The notes beneath the pieces are model-generated. The model had not been told where the DNA came from and did not search any database. It saw only the letters and a program-made list of their open reading frames with translations. A stretch of 43,020 nt of DNA from UBA2137 sp050251555 (GTDB taxonomy: Bacteria; Pseudomonadota; Alphaproteobacteria; Micavibrionales; Micavibrionaceae), in the NCBI GenBank assembly GCA_050251555.1, contig JBFWMN010000009.1, positions 1-43,020 on the forward strand, written 5' to 3'. The position numbers and the translations under genes are program-made. Positions within the stretch are counted from its first letter, which is position 1; each line of letters starts with the position of its first letter. Shown piece by piece: positions 7,050 to 15,393 of the stretch.

Positions 7050-7415
7050 GTGGATTACGATATCACGCATAAGGATGGTAAACCATACGTACTGATCCCC
7101 TTACATGAGTACCGTTCGCGTTTTGCGAAAGGCGGGGCTGCCGTTGCCGCTGAAAAACCTGCCCCTCAAGCCGCCGAAACGCCCGCGCCTTCTGTCACGG
7201 CGAAAGCCGCGAAGTCTGTCAAAGTCCCGAAAGGGGAAAATCCCGTGCGTTTCTTTCGCGGTAAAACAGGCTTAACCCAAGTCGTTCTTGCCAAGAAGGC
7301 CGGTATTTCACGCACCTACCTCACCGAAATTGAGACAGGTGCAAAAAACGGCTCAATTCAGGCCATGAAAAACATCGCCGACGCGCTAGGTGTCAGCATC
7401 GACGATTTGGTCTGA
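7050..7415 (+). CDS. XRE-family helix-turn-helix regulator with Phd-like N-terminus
   Basis: A 121-residue DNA-binding protein. Residues about 64-121 form a Cro/C1-type HTH (VRFFRGKTGLTQVVLAKKAG, ISRTYLTEIETG, LGVSIDDL). Residues 1-25 (MDYDITHKDG, YVLIPLHEYRSRF) resemble the short N-terminal strand-helix of Phd/RelB-like antitoxins. An Ala/Pro/Lys-rich linker joins the two parts. The start is GTG 7050, supported by AAGGAAGGA at 7035-7043. No toxin-like gene is adjacent, so a stand-alone regulator is more likely than an antitoxin. Targets are unknown. Confidence 0.85.
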   Translation: MDYDITHKDGKPYVLIPLHEYRSRFAKGGAAVAAEKPAPQAAETPAPSVTAKAAKSVKVPKGENPVRFFRGKTGLTQVVLAKKAGISRTYLTEIETGAKNGSIQAMKNIADALGVSIDDLV

Positions 7416-7443
7416 TAAGACTTCATTGGATAAAAATTAAGGA

Positions 7444-8262
7444 TTAAGGCGCGGAAAACTCGCGGTCATGTGTCAATGACGGCACGGCGCTGCGCGCCTC
7501 TTTAACACGTGCCGCATCAAAATCAGCCGTAATCACACAAGGGGTGTCGCCTGCTTCTGCCAAAATTTCACCCCAAGGCGAAATAATCATCGAATGGCCC
7601 CATGTGCCCCGTCCCCCTTCATGCATGCCGCACTGGGCGGGCGCAATGATATAGGCACCTGTCTCAATGGCACGGGCACGAAGAAGTGTTTCCCAGTGCG
7701 CTTTACCTGTGGGAACCGTAAAGGCGGCAGGCACGGCAATAATCTCTGCACCGAATTGCGCCAACGCCCTATAAAGCGCAGCAAAACGCACATCATAACA
7801 AATCGTCAGACCGAGTTTTGCAAAAGGAAGATCGGCGATTACCGCATCGCGTCCGGGGGCGTGTGTGGCGCTTTCTTTATAGACTTCGCCATTTTCAAGA
7901 CTGACATCGAACATGTGGATTTTGTCGTATCGCGCAGCAATTTCACCATCAGGCAAGATCAGGAACGAGCGGTTGGCAAGACGTCCGTCACCAAGCTTCA
8001 CGGATGAGAGCGATCCGAGCAGCAATGTGACCGTCAGCTCCTTGGCAAGCTTCACAAAAAAATCAAGACCCGGATGCTGTTTCTCGTCCCAGGCGCTTGC
8101 AAACTTGTCTTCGACTTTGGCGCGCATGCGGCATGTGTTTTCAGGTGTCGCAATAAATGTCGCGCCCTGTTTTGCCGCCTCGCGGATAAGCTTTGCAGCC
8201 TGATCCAGATTATCTTCCAGATCAGGGCCGCTCGTCATTTGGATACAGGCCAGTTTTACCAT
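7444..8262 (-). CDS. Carbon-nitrogen hydrolase (Nit2-like nitrilase superfamily)
   Basis: A 272-residue amidase of the nitrilase superfamily, most like the Nit2/omega-amidase or deaminated-glutathione amidase branch. The Glu-Lys-Cys catalytic triad is visible: E41 (TPENTC), K114 (YDKIHMFDV) and C155 (TICYDVRF). Length is normal. It sits 11 bases downstream of grxC on the same strand, and this nitrilase-glutaredoxin pair is recurrent in alphaproteobacteria. A link to glutathione side-product repair is plausible but inferred. Confidence 0.9.
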   Translation of the reverse strand: MVKLACIQMTSGPDLEDNLDQAAKLIREAAKQGATFIATPENTCRMRAKVEDKFASAWDEKQHPGLDFFVKLAKELTVTLLLGSLSSVKLGDGRLANRSFLILPDGEIAARYDKIHMFDVSLENGEVYKESATHAPGRDAVIADLPFAKLGLTICYDVRFAALYRALAQFGAEIIAVPAAFTVPTGKAHWETLLRARAIETGAYIIAPAQCGMHEGGRGTWGHSMIISPWGEILAEAGDTPCVITADFDAARVKEARSAVPSLTHDREFSAP

Positions 8263-8273
8263 GGGAAAGGATA

Positions 8274-8531
8274 TTACGCCGCGATCATCGGATCCAGCTT
8301 ACCCATTTCCTCAAGCGCGTGCAGATCATCGCATCCGCCGATCAGCTCGTTATCAATAAAAATCTGGGGTACGGAACGCGGGCCGCCTGTGCGCTCAACC
8401 ATTTTGGCACGCGCCTCTTCATCACCCGTAATATCATACTCGGTATAATCAACATCTTTGCTGTCCAGTAACGCCTTGGCGCGACGGCAATAGGGGCAGG
8501 TCGACCATGTGTAAATCTCTATTTTCGCCAT
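8274..8531 (-). CDS. grxC: Glutaredoxin 3
   Basis: Class I dithiol glutaredoxin of 85 residues. It contains the active site C12-P-Y-C15, the cis-Pro region SVPQIFID, and the glutathione-binding GGCDDLHAL. It reduces disulfides and glutathionylated proteins in the cytosol using glutathione. ATG 8531 is chosen as the conserved start (MAKIEIYTW); an in-frame TTG four codons upstream sits closer to AAAGGA, so the true start could be 8543. It precedes the nitrilase gene in a likely two-gene operon. Confidence 0.93.
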   Translation of the reverse strand: MAKIEIYTWSTCPYCRRAKALLDSKDVDYTEYDITGDEEARAKMVERTGGPRSVPQIFIDNELIGGCDDLHALEEMGKLDPMIAA

Positions 8532-8587
8532 GATATTTTTCAAAATCCTTTCTTCAACGTGACAGAGATACTATATAGGCTTTTAGT

Positions 8588-9769
8588 ATGAAAACAGAAG
8601 TCTTCATTTCCGGTGCGGGGCCTGCGGGTGCAACTTTGGCGATCCTTCTTGCCAAGTCAGGCCTCTCTGTCGTTCTTGCCGATCCCGTCCCTTCCCTGCC
8701 CTTGAAACAAGTCAAAATGGGAACACGCACATCAGCCGTGATGCAGTCATGGTTGCCGCTTCTTGAAGAGACGGGCGCACTTGCTAAAATTAGAGAACAC
8801 ACAGCTCCGCTTGAAGCTTTAAGTATCATTGACGCAGCCAACCCGCAATTCGGGAAGGCAGAGCGTTTTGATTATGCCGCATCGGAAATCGGTGAAAAGG
8901 CCTTCAGCCTGAATATCCCTAACGGTTATCTTCGCGCCGCACTGTTTGAAATTGCGGCATCAACGAAGAATCTGACACTCATTACAGACAGCGGATTTGA
9001 AAGTGCCGAACAACACGCAAACGGCATTACGATCACGCTGGAAAACGGGCAGACTATCGAGGCCCAGCTTTTGGTCGGTGCTGACGGGCGAAAGTCCAAA
9101 GTACGCGAGAATGCCAAACTTCCCGTCCGCAGCTCCGAATACGGGCAAAGCGGAATCACCTGCCGCCTCTCACATACCAAACCACATCAGAACCGCTCAA
9201 CTGAATTTCATTATAAAGGGGGGCCATTTACCCTTGTGCCGCTCCCTGCAAAGCATTCAGCCCTTGTCTGGCTGGTGAAAGATGAAGACTCCGCTCGCTT
9301 AAAACATCTGGGCAAGGACAGTTTCACGCAAGAGATTCAGACCATGAGCAAAGGTGAACTCGGGCAACTCACGCTCGAAGAAGGGCCTGAAATTTGCCCA
9401 ATTGTGGCCTTAAGCGCTCCTGCCCTCACGGCACCGCGCACAGCCCTAATTGCCGAGGCCGCACATGTTCTCTCCCCCATTGGTGCACAAGGCTTCAACC
9501 TGTCATTGGCGGATGTTGCCGCCTTAAAAGATCTGGTGATAGAGGCACACCATCTGGGATTAGATATCGGCAGCGACACGTTGTTAAAGCGCTATGAAAA
9601 ACAGCGCAAACCTGATTTGTCATTACGTCAGAATGCCGTCGACACGCTCAATCGCATGGTGGCTTCAGAAAGCGGATTGCCGCAAATCTTGCGCCGTGCC
9701 GGTTTAAGTGGTTTAAGTGCGATCACGCCTTTGCGTAAAAAATTGATGCGGGCAGGATATAAAGCTTAG
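8588..9769 (+). CDS. FAD-dependent monooxygenase, UbiH/VisC family
   Basis: A 393-residue class A flavin monooxygenase. It carries the N-terminal dinucleotide fold GAGPAGATLA, a central VGADGRKSKVRE (DG motif) and the C-terminal FAD motif in a variant form, IAEAAHVLSPIGAQGFN, where GDAAH is usual. The family includes the ubiquinone hydroxylases UbiH, UbiI and UbiF; which ring position this one acts on cannot be told. It is divergent from grxC, and its stop overlaps the comF stop by four bases. Start ATG 8588 has no obvious strong ribosome binding site. Confidence 0.87.
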   Translation: MKTEVFISGAGPAGATLAILLAKSGLSVVLADPVPSLPLKQVKMGTRTSAVMQSWLPLLEETGALAKIREHTAPLEALSIIDAANPQFGKAERFDYAASEIGEKAFSLNIPNGYLRAALFEIAASTKNLTLITDSGFESAEQHANGITITLENGQTIEAQLLVGADGRKSKVRENAKLPVRSSEYGQSGITCRLSHTKPHQNRSTEFHYKGGPFTLVPLPAKHSALVWLVKDEDSARLKHLGKDSFTQEIQTMSKGELGQLTLEEGPEICPIVALSAPALTAPRTALIAEAAHVLSPIGAQGFNLSLADVAALKDLVIEAHHLGLDIGSDTLLKRYEKQRKPDLSLRQNAVDTLNRMVASESGLPQILRRAGLSGLSAITPLRKKLMRAGYKA

Positions 9770-10575
9770 CGGCTTTTGGCACGGACAAGGCACAACACAT
9801 TGACGCTATTTGCGCCTGCTTTCAATAAGGCTTTAGTGCAAGCCTCAACCGTTGCACCGCTGGTCAGCACATCATCAACCAGCAGGATATTTTTTCCCTC
9901 AATACGTGCTTTTACTCTCGGCGAAACGGTAAAAACGCGAGCAACATTCTTGGCGCGATCCTTGGCAGAAAGATGTCCTTGCGGTGGTGTGGCTTGCGTA
10001 CGCATTAAGGCATTCAAAGATGTTTCCTTGCCGCTGAGCCGTCCGATCTGTTGAACAAGTAAAGCGGCCTGATTATAGCGACGACGAACAAGCCGCGTCC
10101 AATGCAGCGGTACAGGCACAATCAGGTCGGCGTCTTTCAACACGTCTTCACCTGCCGCGACCATGAGCCGCGCCAGAAACGGCGCCATATAGATTTTGTC
10201 GCCGTGCTTGAAACCCAGCAAGATTGGACGCGACGCATCATCATAAACCAGAGCCGCCCGCGCTTTTTGATAGGTGGGCGGATGATCAAGGCAGGATGCA
10301 CATATCCGCGCCGCATCATCCGCGTCATTTTCGTCAAAATCGAAAGGGTCGGCACATGTCGCGCAAAAAGGTTGGGCGATAAAAGTCAGTTGCCCCCAAG
10401 CCGCAGGTGAAAGCCCTGATTTCTCAGCTAAAATTTCGCCTGTGACAACACAACGCGGCGGCAAAACAAGGTCGAGAACAGTCCTGACAAACTGACCAGA
10501 ATATGAAAATACCAAATCGGGCAGTTTTAAGGGATCAGAATCACACGGAATCGTTGATTTTTTAGCAAAATTCAT
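9766..10575 (-). CDS. comF: ComF family phosphoribosyltransferase-like protein
   Basis: A 269-residue ComF/GntX family protein. It has an N-terminal double zinc-ribbon-like region with Cys pairs (PRCVVTGE, FCATCADP, ICASCLDHP) and a C-terminal type I phosphoribosyltransferase fold with the PRPP loop ILLVDDVLTSGAT. ComF proteins are needed for DNA uptake in transformable bacteria; in many alphaproteobacteria the role is undefined. ATG 10575 is chosen because GGAGGGG precedes it at good spacing; the frame is open upstream but only through the neighbouring gene's start region. It sits in the conserved nitrilase-glutaredoxin-comF-methyltransferase neighbourhood. Confidence 0.9.
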   Translation of the reverse strand: MNFAKKSTIPCDSDPLKLPDLVFSYSGQFVRTVLDLVLPPRCVVTGEILAEKSGLSPAAWGQLTFIAQPFCATCADPFDFDENDADDAARICASCLDHPPTYQKARAALVYDDASRPILLGFKHGDKIYMAPFLARLMVAAGEDVLKDADLIVPVPLHWTRLVRRRYNQAALLVQQIGRLSGKETSLNALMRTQATPPQGHLSAKDRAKNVARVFTVSPRVKARIEGKNILLVDDVLTSGATVEACTKALLKAGANSVNVLCLVRAKSR

Positions 10576-10628
10576 GTTAGTGTCCCCTCCTGCTGATTGC
10601 ATTATAGAAAACCTTACACACGGAAGCA

Positions 10629-13253
10629 ATGGCGACAAAAAAGCTCAAAGAGGGACACAAGGCCGTTTTCGGTTTTGCCGAGCCGCAAGAGGGACGTGGG
10701 AAACCCATCCCTTCCGCGCCTGCGAATTATGCAGAAGCGCCGCGCCGTCCTGTGATCCGCGCCAATGAAAACCTCATTGATACCGTTGCCCCCGAACATC
10801 ACATTGAACGCGCCAAGCTGTTCACGACAATTCCTTTGCGCCTTGTAAAGCGCGCCTACTATACCGCCTCGCACCTGCTGCTGGATGACGGCGCGCATGT
10901 CGTGGATATGGGCTGCGGGAATGGCGATATGGTTTATGCGCTGGCAACCTTGAAGCCAAACTGGACCTTCACAGCTTATGACAGCGACCCCGAGAAAATC
11001 GCTTTTGCCAAGGCCAATCGCGCACGCGACAATGTGACTTATATTCATGCCAATGTCAGTGACGCGGGATTATTCAAAGAAAATCAATTCGATGCCGTCA
11101 TTGATTCCTTCATGCTGCATGAGATTTACTCCAGCTCGAACTTCAATATCCGCCTCGTCCGTCAAACTCTGGAACATCACTATAATGCGCTGAAGCCCGG
11201 CGGCTATATGTTCATCCGCGATTACGCGATGCCTGCCGCAGGCGAATATGTGCTAATGGAAATGCGCGATCTGCCTTCATCCGATGACACGATTGAGGGC
11301 ATGAGCGAAGGCGATTTGCTTTTATGGTTCTCCGAGCATGTGAGATCCGGCGAAACATTGAACACAGGCGGCTTCTTTTTAGAAGAGCTCCCAGCCCGTT
11401 TTCCCAACACGCGTTTGTTCCGTTTGCCTTACAAATGGGCTTACGAATTCATTATTCGTAAAGATGATCGCGAGCTCCTTATTCAGGAAATGAATAAGGA
11501 ATATACATTCGCAACACACCGCGACTTACGCAAAGAAATGCGTTCTTTAGGCGCACGCCTGATTTACACGGCTGGTCACTGGAACGATGATATCGTCAAC
11601 CGTTCCATGGTCGATAAATTCCGCTTATTCAAAGAAGACGGCACACCGCTTGGCTACCCTGAAACCAGCTACATTCTGTTGGTTCAAAAAGTGCCTGAGC
11701 GCGACTCATCCATTCGTTTTCAGGAATGGCGCGCCACACGCGACAAGGCCAATACCATCAAGATTACGCCTGTCAGAAATGCCAATTCAGGTGAAACGCT
11801 GGATATTGCGACCCGCGATCTGGATATCACTGAAGTCCTGCCCTACCGCGTGACGGATGATAACCGCCTAAAGATTTACATGCATGAATCGATCCCGCGC
11901 TCACTCGTTAACACAGTCCCGCGTTCGGGTAAAAATCTGGATGAGCGCCAATGGTCGGGCCACATGTTCGAAGCCGTCAGCTTTGCAACCGATGCCATGC
12001 TGCCACTGGATAAGGTCAAAGCCCCTGACGTGAAGGCGTTCTACAAGAACAAGCTCTCGCTGGAGACCGAAGAAAATGCGGTGCCTAAACTCGGGCCGAC
12101 AACCTATCCCGATCCCAAGACGATCGATGAGCGTGTAAATACACGCTATATCTGTGTCAAAGACAGCAATCCGAAACGTATCGAGTTACGTCAAACAAAC
12201 TATATCCCGCCCGAAGGATATCACTTCCTGACCTACGGGCATTTGCGCGAATATGATGCGCAGAGTGTTTTGAACGCAATTGGTGTGGGCCTCATCCCCG
12301 CAGGACGTCTGGAAGCGCAAATCCACATGCTGTACCGCTTGCTGAATTTACGTGCCGAGAACTGGGCTGAAAGCCCGCTTGCCTTAAGCGAAGTCAGCGT
12401 ACAAGACCGCATTAATATGCAGGATATTATGCGCGACATGGCGGAAGACAGTAAGTTGTTTGCCCCCGTCAAGCACGAGGCAGGGCAGCTCCGCCTTCTC
12501 CAGTCTGTCTTTTTGGAAGAAGGACAAAGTGATATCGGCGGCATGACTGACTTGTCTTCGGAAACGCAAGATTTCTTCGTGCACGAGGAGAAAACACAAA
12601 ATCTGGCTTTGGTTCTGCCTCTGACGAGAGACTTATCAGGTGAGGTTCTGGCAGGTGTGATCAAGGATTACGCCCCCGTTCCAGAGCGTTACAAAGGCAA
12701 CGGGACTTTCCTGAATGTACCCTCTATCCCGTTACCCGCACATATCGATAATATCGATTCAGCGCGCCGCTATATTGCCGAACATTTCAAAGTAAAACCG
12801 CAATTTGTCGGTACTTTGGGTGAACCGTTCTACCAGCATATTGGCATGACGCCGCAACGTGTTTTTCCCTTTGCGATCGCCAGTAACGGCGGCACATACC
12901 ACTATGAAAGCGGCGCGATGTTCTATGCGCCGGTCAAACAAATCTGGGATATCTGCGCCCTGGTCGACAATTACGATTCCTTTATCAAAGTGGCATCCCT
13001 TGCTTTCCATACGCTTGCCATTGACAACGAATATGACATGGCTGCCAAATTCGGTACGGAGCTTGGCATCGATATGTCCGCCATTTCGCGCCCCGTTTAT
13101 GAGACCAGCGAGTCATCCTACGGCCTGTCGTCGGATGGTCCGTCCAACGACATTTCAGGCGGCGACCATGATACCGACACCGAGACGGATGCGCCCTCTT
13201 CCTTTGACGAAGATCACGAGACACTTATTCACTCACGCCCCAGCGTCAACTAA
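10629..13253 (+). CDS. Class I methyltransferase fused to long Nudix-like C-terminal region
   Basis: An 874-residue protein of unusual architecture. Residues about 55-230 form a class I SAM-dependent methyltransferase: motif I VVDMGCGNG (91-99), acidic D118 (YDSDPEKIAF), and FDAVIDSFMLHEIYS and LKPGGYMFIRDY as later motifs. The remaining ~600 residues are not recognised with certainty. Two stretches, about 395-560 (ITEVLPYRVTDDNRLKIYMH, SGHMFEAVSFA) and about 640-790 (LALVLPLTRD, LGEPFYQHIGMTPQRVFPFA), look like Nudix-fold cores without a canonical Nudix box. The last 60 residues are acidic and low-complexity. It is immediately followed by a second, degenerate methyltransferase-like gene. Substrate unknown; cytoplasmic. 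Confidence 0.82.
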   Translation: MATKKLKEGHKAVFGFAEPQEGRGKPIPSAPANYAEAPRRPVIRANENLIDTVAPEHHIERAKLFTTIPLRLVKRAYYTASHLLLDDGAHVVDMGCGNGDMVYALATLKPNWTFTAYDSDPEKIAFAKANRARDNVTYIHANVSDAGLFKENQFDAVIDSFMLHEIYSSSNFNIRLVRQTLEHHYNALKPGGYMFIRDYAMPAAGEYVLMEMRDLPSSDDTIEGMSEGDLLLWFSEHVRSGETLNTGGFFLEELPARFPNTRLFRLPYKWAYEFIIRKDDRELLIQEMNKEYTFATHRDLRKEMRSLGARLIYTAGHWNDDIVNRSMVDKFRLFKEDGTPLGYPETSYILLVQKVPERDSSIRFQEWRATRDKANTIKITPVRNANSGETLDIATRDLDITEVLPYRVTDDNRLKIYMHESIPRSLVNTVPRSGKNLDERQWSGHMFEAVSFATDAMLPLDKVKAPDVKAFYKNKLSLETEENAVPKLGPTTYPDPKTIDERVNTRYICVKDSNPKRIELRQTNYIPPEGYHFLTYGHLREYDAQSVLNAIGVGLIPAGRLEAQIHMLYRLLNLRAENWAESPLALSEVSVQDRINMQDIMRDMAEDSKLFAPVKHEAGQLRLLQSVFLEEGQSDIGGMTDLSSETQDFFVHEEKTQNLALVLPLTRDLSGEVLAGVIKDYAPVPERYKGNGTFLNVPSIPLPAHIDNIDSARRYIAEHFKVKPQFVGTLGEPFYQHIGMTPQRVFPFAIASNGGTYHYESGAMFYAPVKQIWDICALVDNYDSFIKVASLAFHTLAIDNEYDMAAKFGTELGIDMSAISRPVYETSESSYGLSSDGPSNDISGGDHDTDTETDAPSSFDEDHETLIHSRPSVN

Positions 13254-13263
13254 GCTTTAAGCC

Positions 13264-14091
13264 ATGAACCAAGCCAGCACAAAACCGCCTTTGTTCGACA
13301 CGGGCTTTTCGGATTTGCGAAAAAAGCGGGCACTCCGCCAAAATCCCGAGCCGCATTTTCTCAATGAATGGGCACTCAAAGACATCACGGACAGACTGGA
13401 TGTGATCCGTCGTGATTTCAAAGAGACCATAATGCACGGGCATAATATGGACGGGATTACGGGGCCTGAAAAGAAGCTGGGAACGGTTACCACGCTTGAA
13501 ATGACGGGCGAAGACGAGATTTTGCCGCTGGAAGTTGAAAGCTGCGACCTGTTTATTTCGGTCAATGAGATCCAGCGTTTAAACGACCCCCTCACCTTTC
13601 TTTTACAAGCACGCCATGCCCTGAAACCTGACGGGTTTTTCATCTGCGCCTTTCCCGGCGAGATGGTTCTCCCTGAGTTGAAAGACGCCGTCACTCAAGC
13701 CGAAATGAATTTACGCGGCGGCCTCTCACCGCGCCTTTTGCCGACCATCGCCAAAGCCGATATGGGAGCACTGATGCAGCGCGCCGGATTTGCCCTGCCC
13801 GTCGTGGATTCCGAGACGCTTCACCTCAGCTATAAAAAACTGGATACGCTTTATGCCGATATCAGAGCACTAGGCGGAGGTAATATTTTAAGCGCACGCG
13901 ACAAAAGATTTGCAGGTAAAGGCTTCTTTAACGAGGTCGAACGCATTTACGCCCAAAACCACAAAAATGAAGACGGTACATATAAGGCCACCATCGAAAT
14001 GGTCTTTGCCGCGGGCTGGGCACCGCACAGCTCCCAACAGCAGCCAAGCGAGCGCGGCAGTGGAACTGTTTCCCTGACTGATATTTTATAA
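13264..14091 (+). CDS. NDUFAF5/BioC-like methyltransferase-fold protein, degenerate SAM site
   Basis: A 275-residue protein resembling the NDUFAF5-type methyltransferase-fold family that accompanies comF in alphaproteobacteria. It begins with a typical DTGFSDLRKKRALR entry and has later class I landmarks: CDLFISVNEIQRLNDPLTFL (motif IV region) and ALKPDGFFICAFPG. The expected glycine-rich motif I is absent; its place holds IMHGHNMDGITG. It may therefore bind SAM poorly or act non-catalytically. The mitochondrial relative NDUFAF5 hydroxylates an Arg of a complex I subunit; the role here is unproven. Starts 10 bases after the 874-residue gene and ends five bases before gloB, so they form one operon. 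Confidence 0.75.
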   Translation: MNQASTKPPLFDTGFSDLRKKRALRQNPEPHFLNEWALKDITDRLDVIRRDFKETIMHGHNMDGITGPEKKLGTVTTLEMTGEDEILPLEVESCDLFISVNEIQRLNDPLTFLLQARHALKPDGFFICAFPGEMVLPELKDAVTQAEMNLRGGLSPRLLPTIAKADMGALMQRAGFALPVVDSETLHLSYKKLDTLYADIRALGGGNILSARDKRFAGKGFFNEVERIYAQNHKNEDGTYKATIEMVFAAGWAPHSSQQQPSERGSGTVSLTDIL

Positions 14092-14095
14092 AACT

Positions 14096-14809
14096 ATGGA
14101 TATCGCTCTCATACCGGCCTTTGCCGACAATTATATTTTTTACGGGCAGACCCAGAGCGGTCTCGGCTTTGTTGTCGATCCGGGTGATGCCGCACCCGTC
14201 ATGGCGTATCTGGAGAAAAACAGCCTGCCGCTCGATGCTATCCTCATCACCCATCATCATCACGACCATACGGGCGGGCTTCTTGACTTAAAGGAAAAAT
14301 ATGATTGTGAGGTTTATGGCCCTGCCACCGACACGCATCGCATTCAAGGCATTGATGTGCCTTTGACTGAGGGTGATACGGTTCATTTAAACGGCGTGAC
14401 CTTCACTGTTTATGAGACCCCCGGTCATACCAGCGGGCATATTTGTTATTACTCTGAAGGCATCGAAATCCTCTTTTGCGGAGATACGCTTTTTTCTCTG
14501 GGCTGCGGACGACTATTTGAAGGTACACCTGCCCAGATGTTTGCCAGCCTCGCCAAATTGCAAGCCCTACCTGACGCAACACGCGTCTATTGCGCCCATG
14601 AATACACGCTTTCCAACCTCGCCTTTGCCAAAGCCTATAGAGACACTGTGGATTACAGCGAGATTGAGGATCAGTTGGCTGACATGCGGGCAAAACAAAA
14701 GCCGACCATCCCATCGACAATCGGCTTTGAAAGGGCATGGAACCCGTTTTTAAATTGCGACAAGCTTGAGACCTTTGCCAAGATGCGTGCCGCCAAAGAC
14801 AGCTTTTAA
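14096..14809 (+). CDS. gloB: Hydroxyacylglutathione hydrolase (glyoxalase II)
   Basis: Metallo-beta-lactamase-fold enzyme that hydrolyses S-lactoylglutathione to D-lactate and glutathione, completing methylglyoxal detoxification. It shows the metal motif THHHHDH (T52-H58), HTSGH for the third metal His, CGDTLFSLGCGR carrying the bridging Asp, and YCAHEYTLSNLAFA for the last His. The C-terminal substrate domain ends in an IPSTIGFERAWNPFL motif of the family. At 237 residues it is slightly short but complete. It is the last gene of the plus-strand run beginning at 10629 and abuts the convergent RGG-protein gene. Confidence 0.95.
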   Translation: MDIALIPAFADNYIFYGQTQSGLGFVVDPGDAAPVMAYLEKNSLPLDAILITHHHHDHTGGLLDLKEKYDCEVYGPATDTHRIQGIDVPLTEGDTVHLNGVTFTVYETPGHTSGHICYYSEGIEILFCGDTLFSLGCGRLFEGTPAQMFASLAKLQALPDATRVYCAHEYTLSNLAFAKAYRDTVDYSEIEDQLADMRAKQKPTIPSTIGFERAWNPFLNCDKLETFAKMRAAKDSF

Positions 14810-15310
14810 TTATTCGTCGCCGTCATTTCCTGCATCTTGGGAGTCGCTTTCCTGCGCGGCTGAACTGCCACCGCTTGAGCGACCTTTACCGCCACGGCTT
14901 TTTCCGCCACGGGCTCTGCCACCGCGTGAACGTCCACCACCATTGCTGTCATCATCGCCGCCATTGCCGCTGATAAAAGACGGCAGGCTGTTGCCTGTAT
15001 TATCGTCATCTTCATCCGTAACCGCCGATTTTGCAGGGGTGCGCTTTTGTGAACGGTCAAAGCTCAGCTTGTCGCCTTTGGGGCGCTGCGCATCACGATG
15101 CGGGGGAATAGGCATAGGTCTTTGCGGGGCTTCCTTACGTTCGGAAACGGCAATCTCAATCTCAAGACGCGCAGTGGCTTTGCGCAGTTCATGGAGAGCC
15201 TCCTGCAATGTCTCACGCGCCGTCTCGTCAGCCTTGGCTTTATCCCAGGTTTCGTAAGTTGTGACGCATGTCTCGGATGCGGTTTTCAATCTTTGAATGA
15301 TATTTTCCAT
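14810..15310 (-). CDS. Hypothetical protein with RGG-rich C-terminal region
   Basis: A 166-residue protein of unknown function. Residues 1-60 are predicted to be helical or coiled coil (LQEALHELRKATARLEIEIA). The middle is Pro/Lys/Arg-rich, followed by an acidic patch and a Gly-Arg-Lys tract around residues 124-148 with repeated RGG/KGG-like units (GRSRGGRARGG), then an acidic tail. RGG tracts in other proteins bind RNA or mediate self-association, so RNA binding is a reasonable inference. Its stop abuts that of gloB and it lies downstream of guaC on the same strand. Codon use looks like its neighbours. Confidence 0.72.
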   Translation of the reverse strand: MENIIQRLKTASETCVTTYETWDKAKADETARETLQEALHELRKATARLEIEIAVSERKEAPQRPMPIPPHRDAQRPKGDKLSFDRSQKRTPAKSAVTDEDDDNTGNSLPSFISGNGGDDDSNGGGRSRGGRARGGKSRGGKGRSSGGSSAAQESDSQDAGNDGDE

Positions 15311-15393
15311 TCGGGCCCAGCCTTACATACTCGTTTTTTTATCCAGAAAAGTGACAATACTGTGCCGATGCTCTTCGGTCAAATGGCAATCGG

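Noticed and set aside
7050..7415. Toxin-antitoxin pair involving the XRE gene
   Set aside because: Neighbours are a PAP2 enzyme and a nitrilase on the opposite strand; no small toxin-like ORF is adjacent.
9709..9720. Short tandem GGTTTAAGT repeat in the UbiH-like gene
   Set aside because: Only two units, in frame within coding sequence (GLSGLS); no sign of wider repeat structure.
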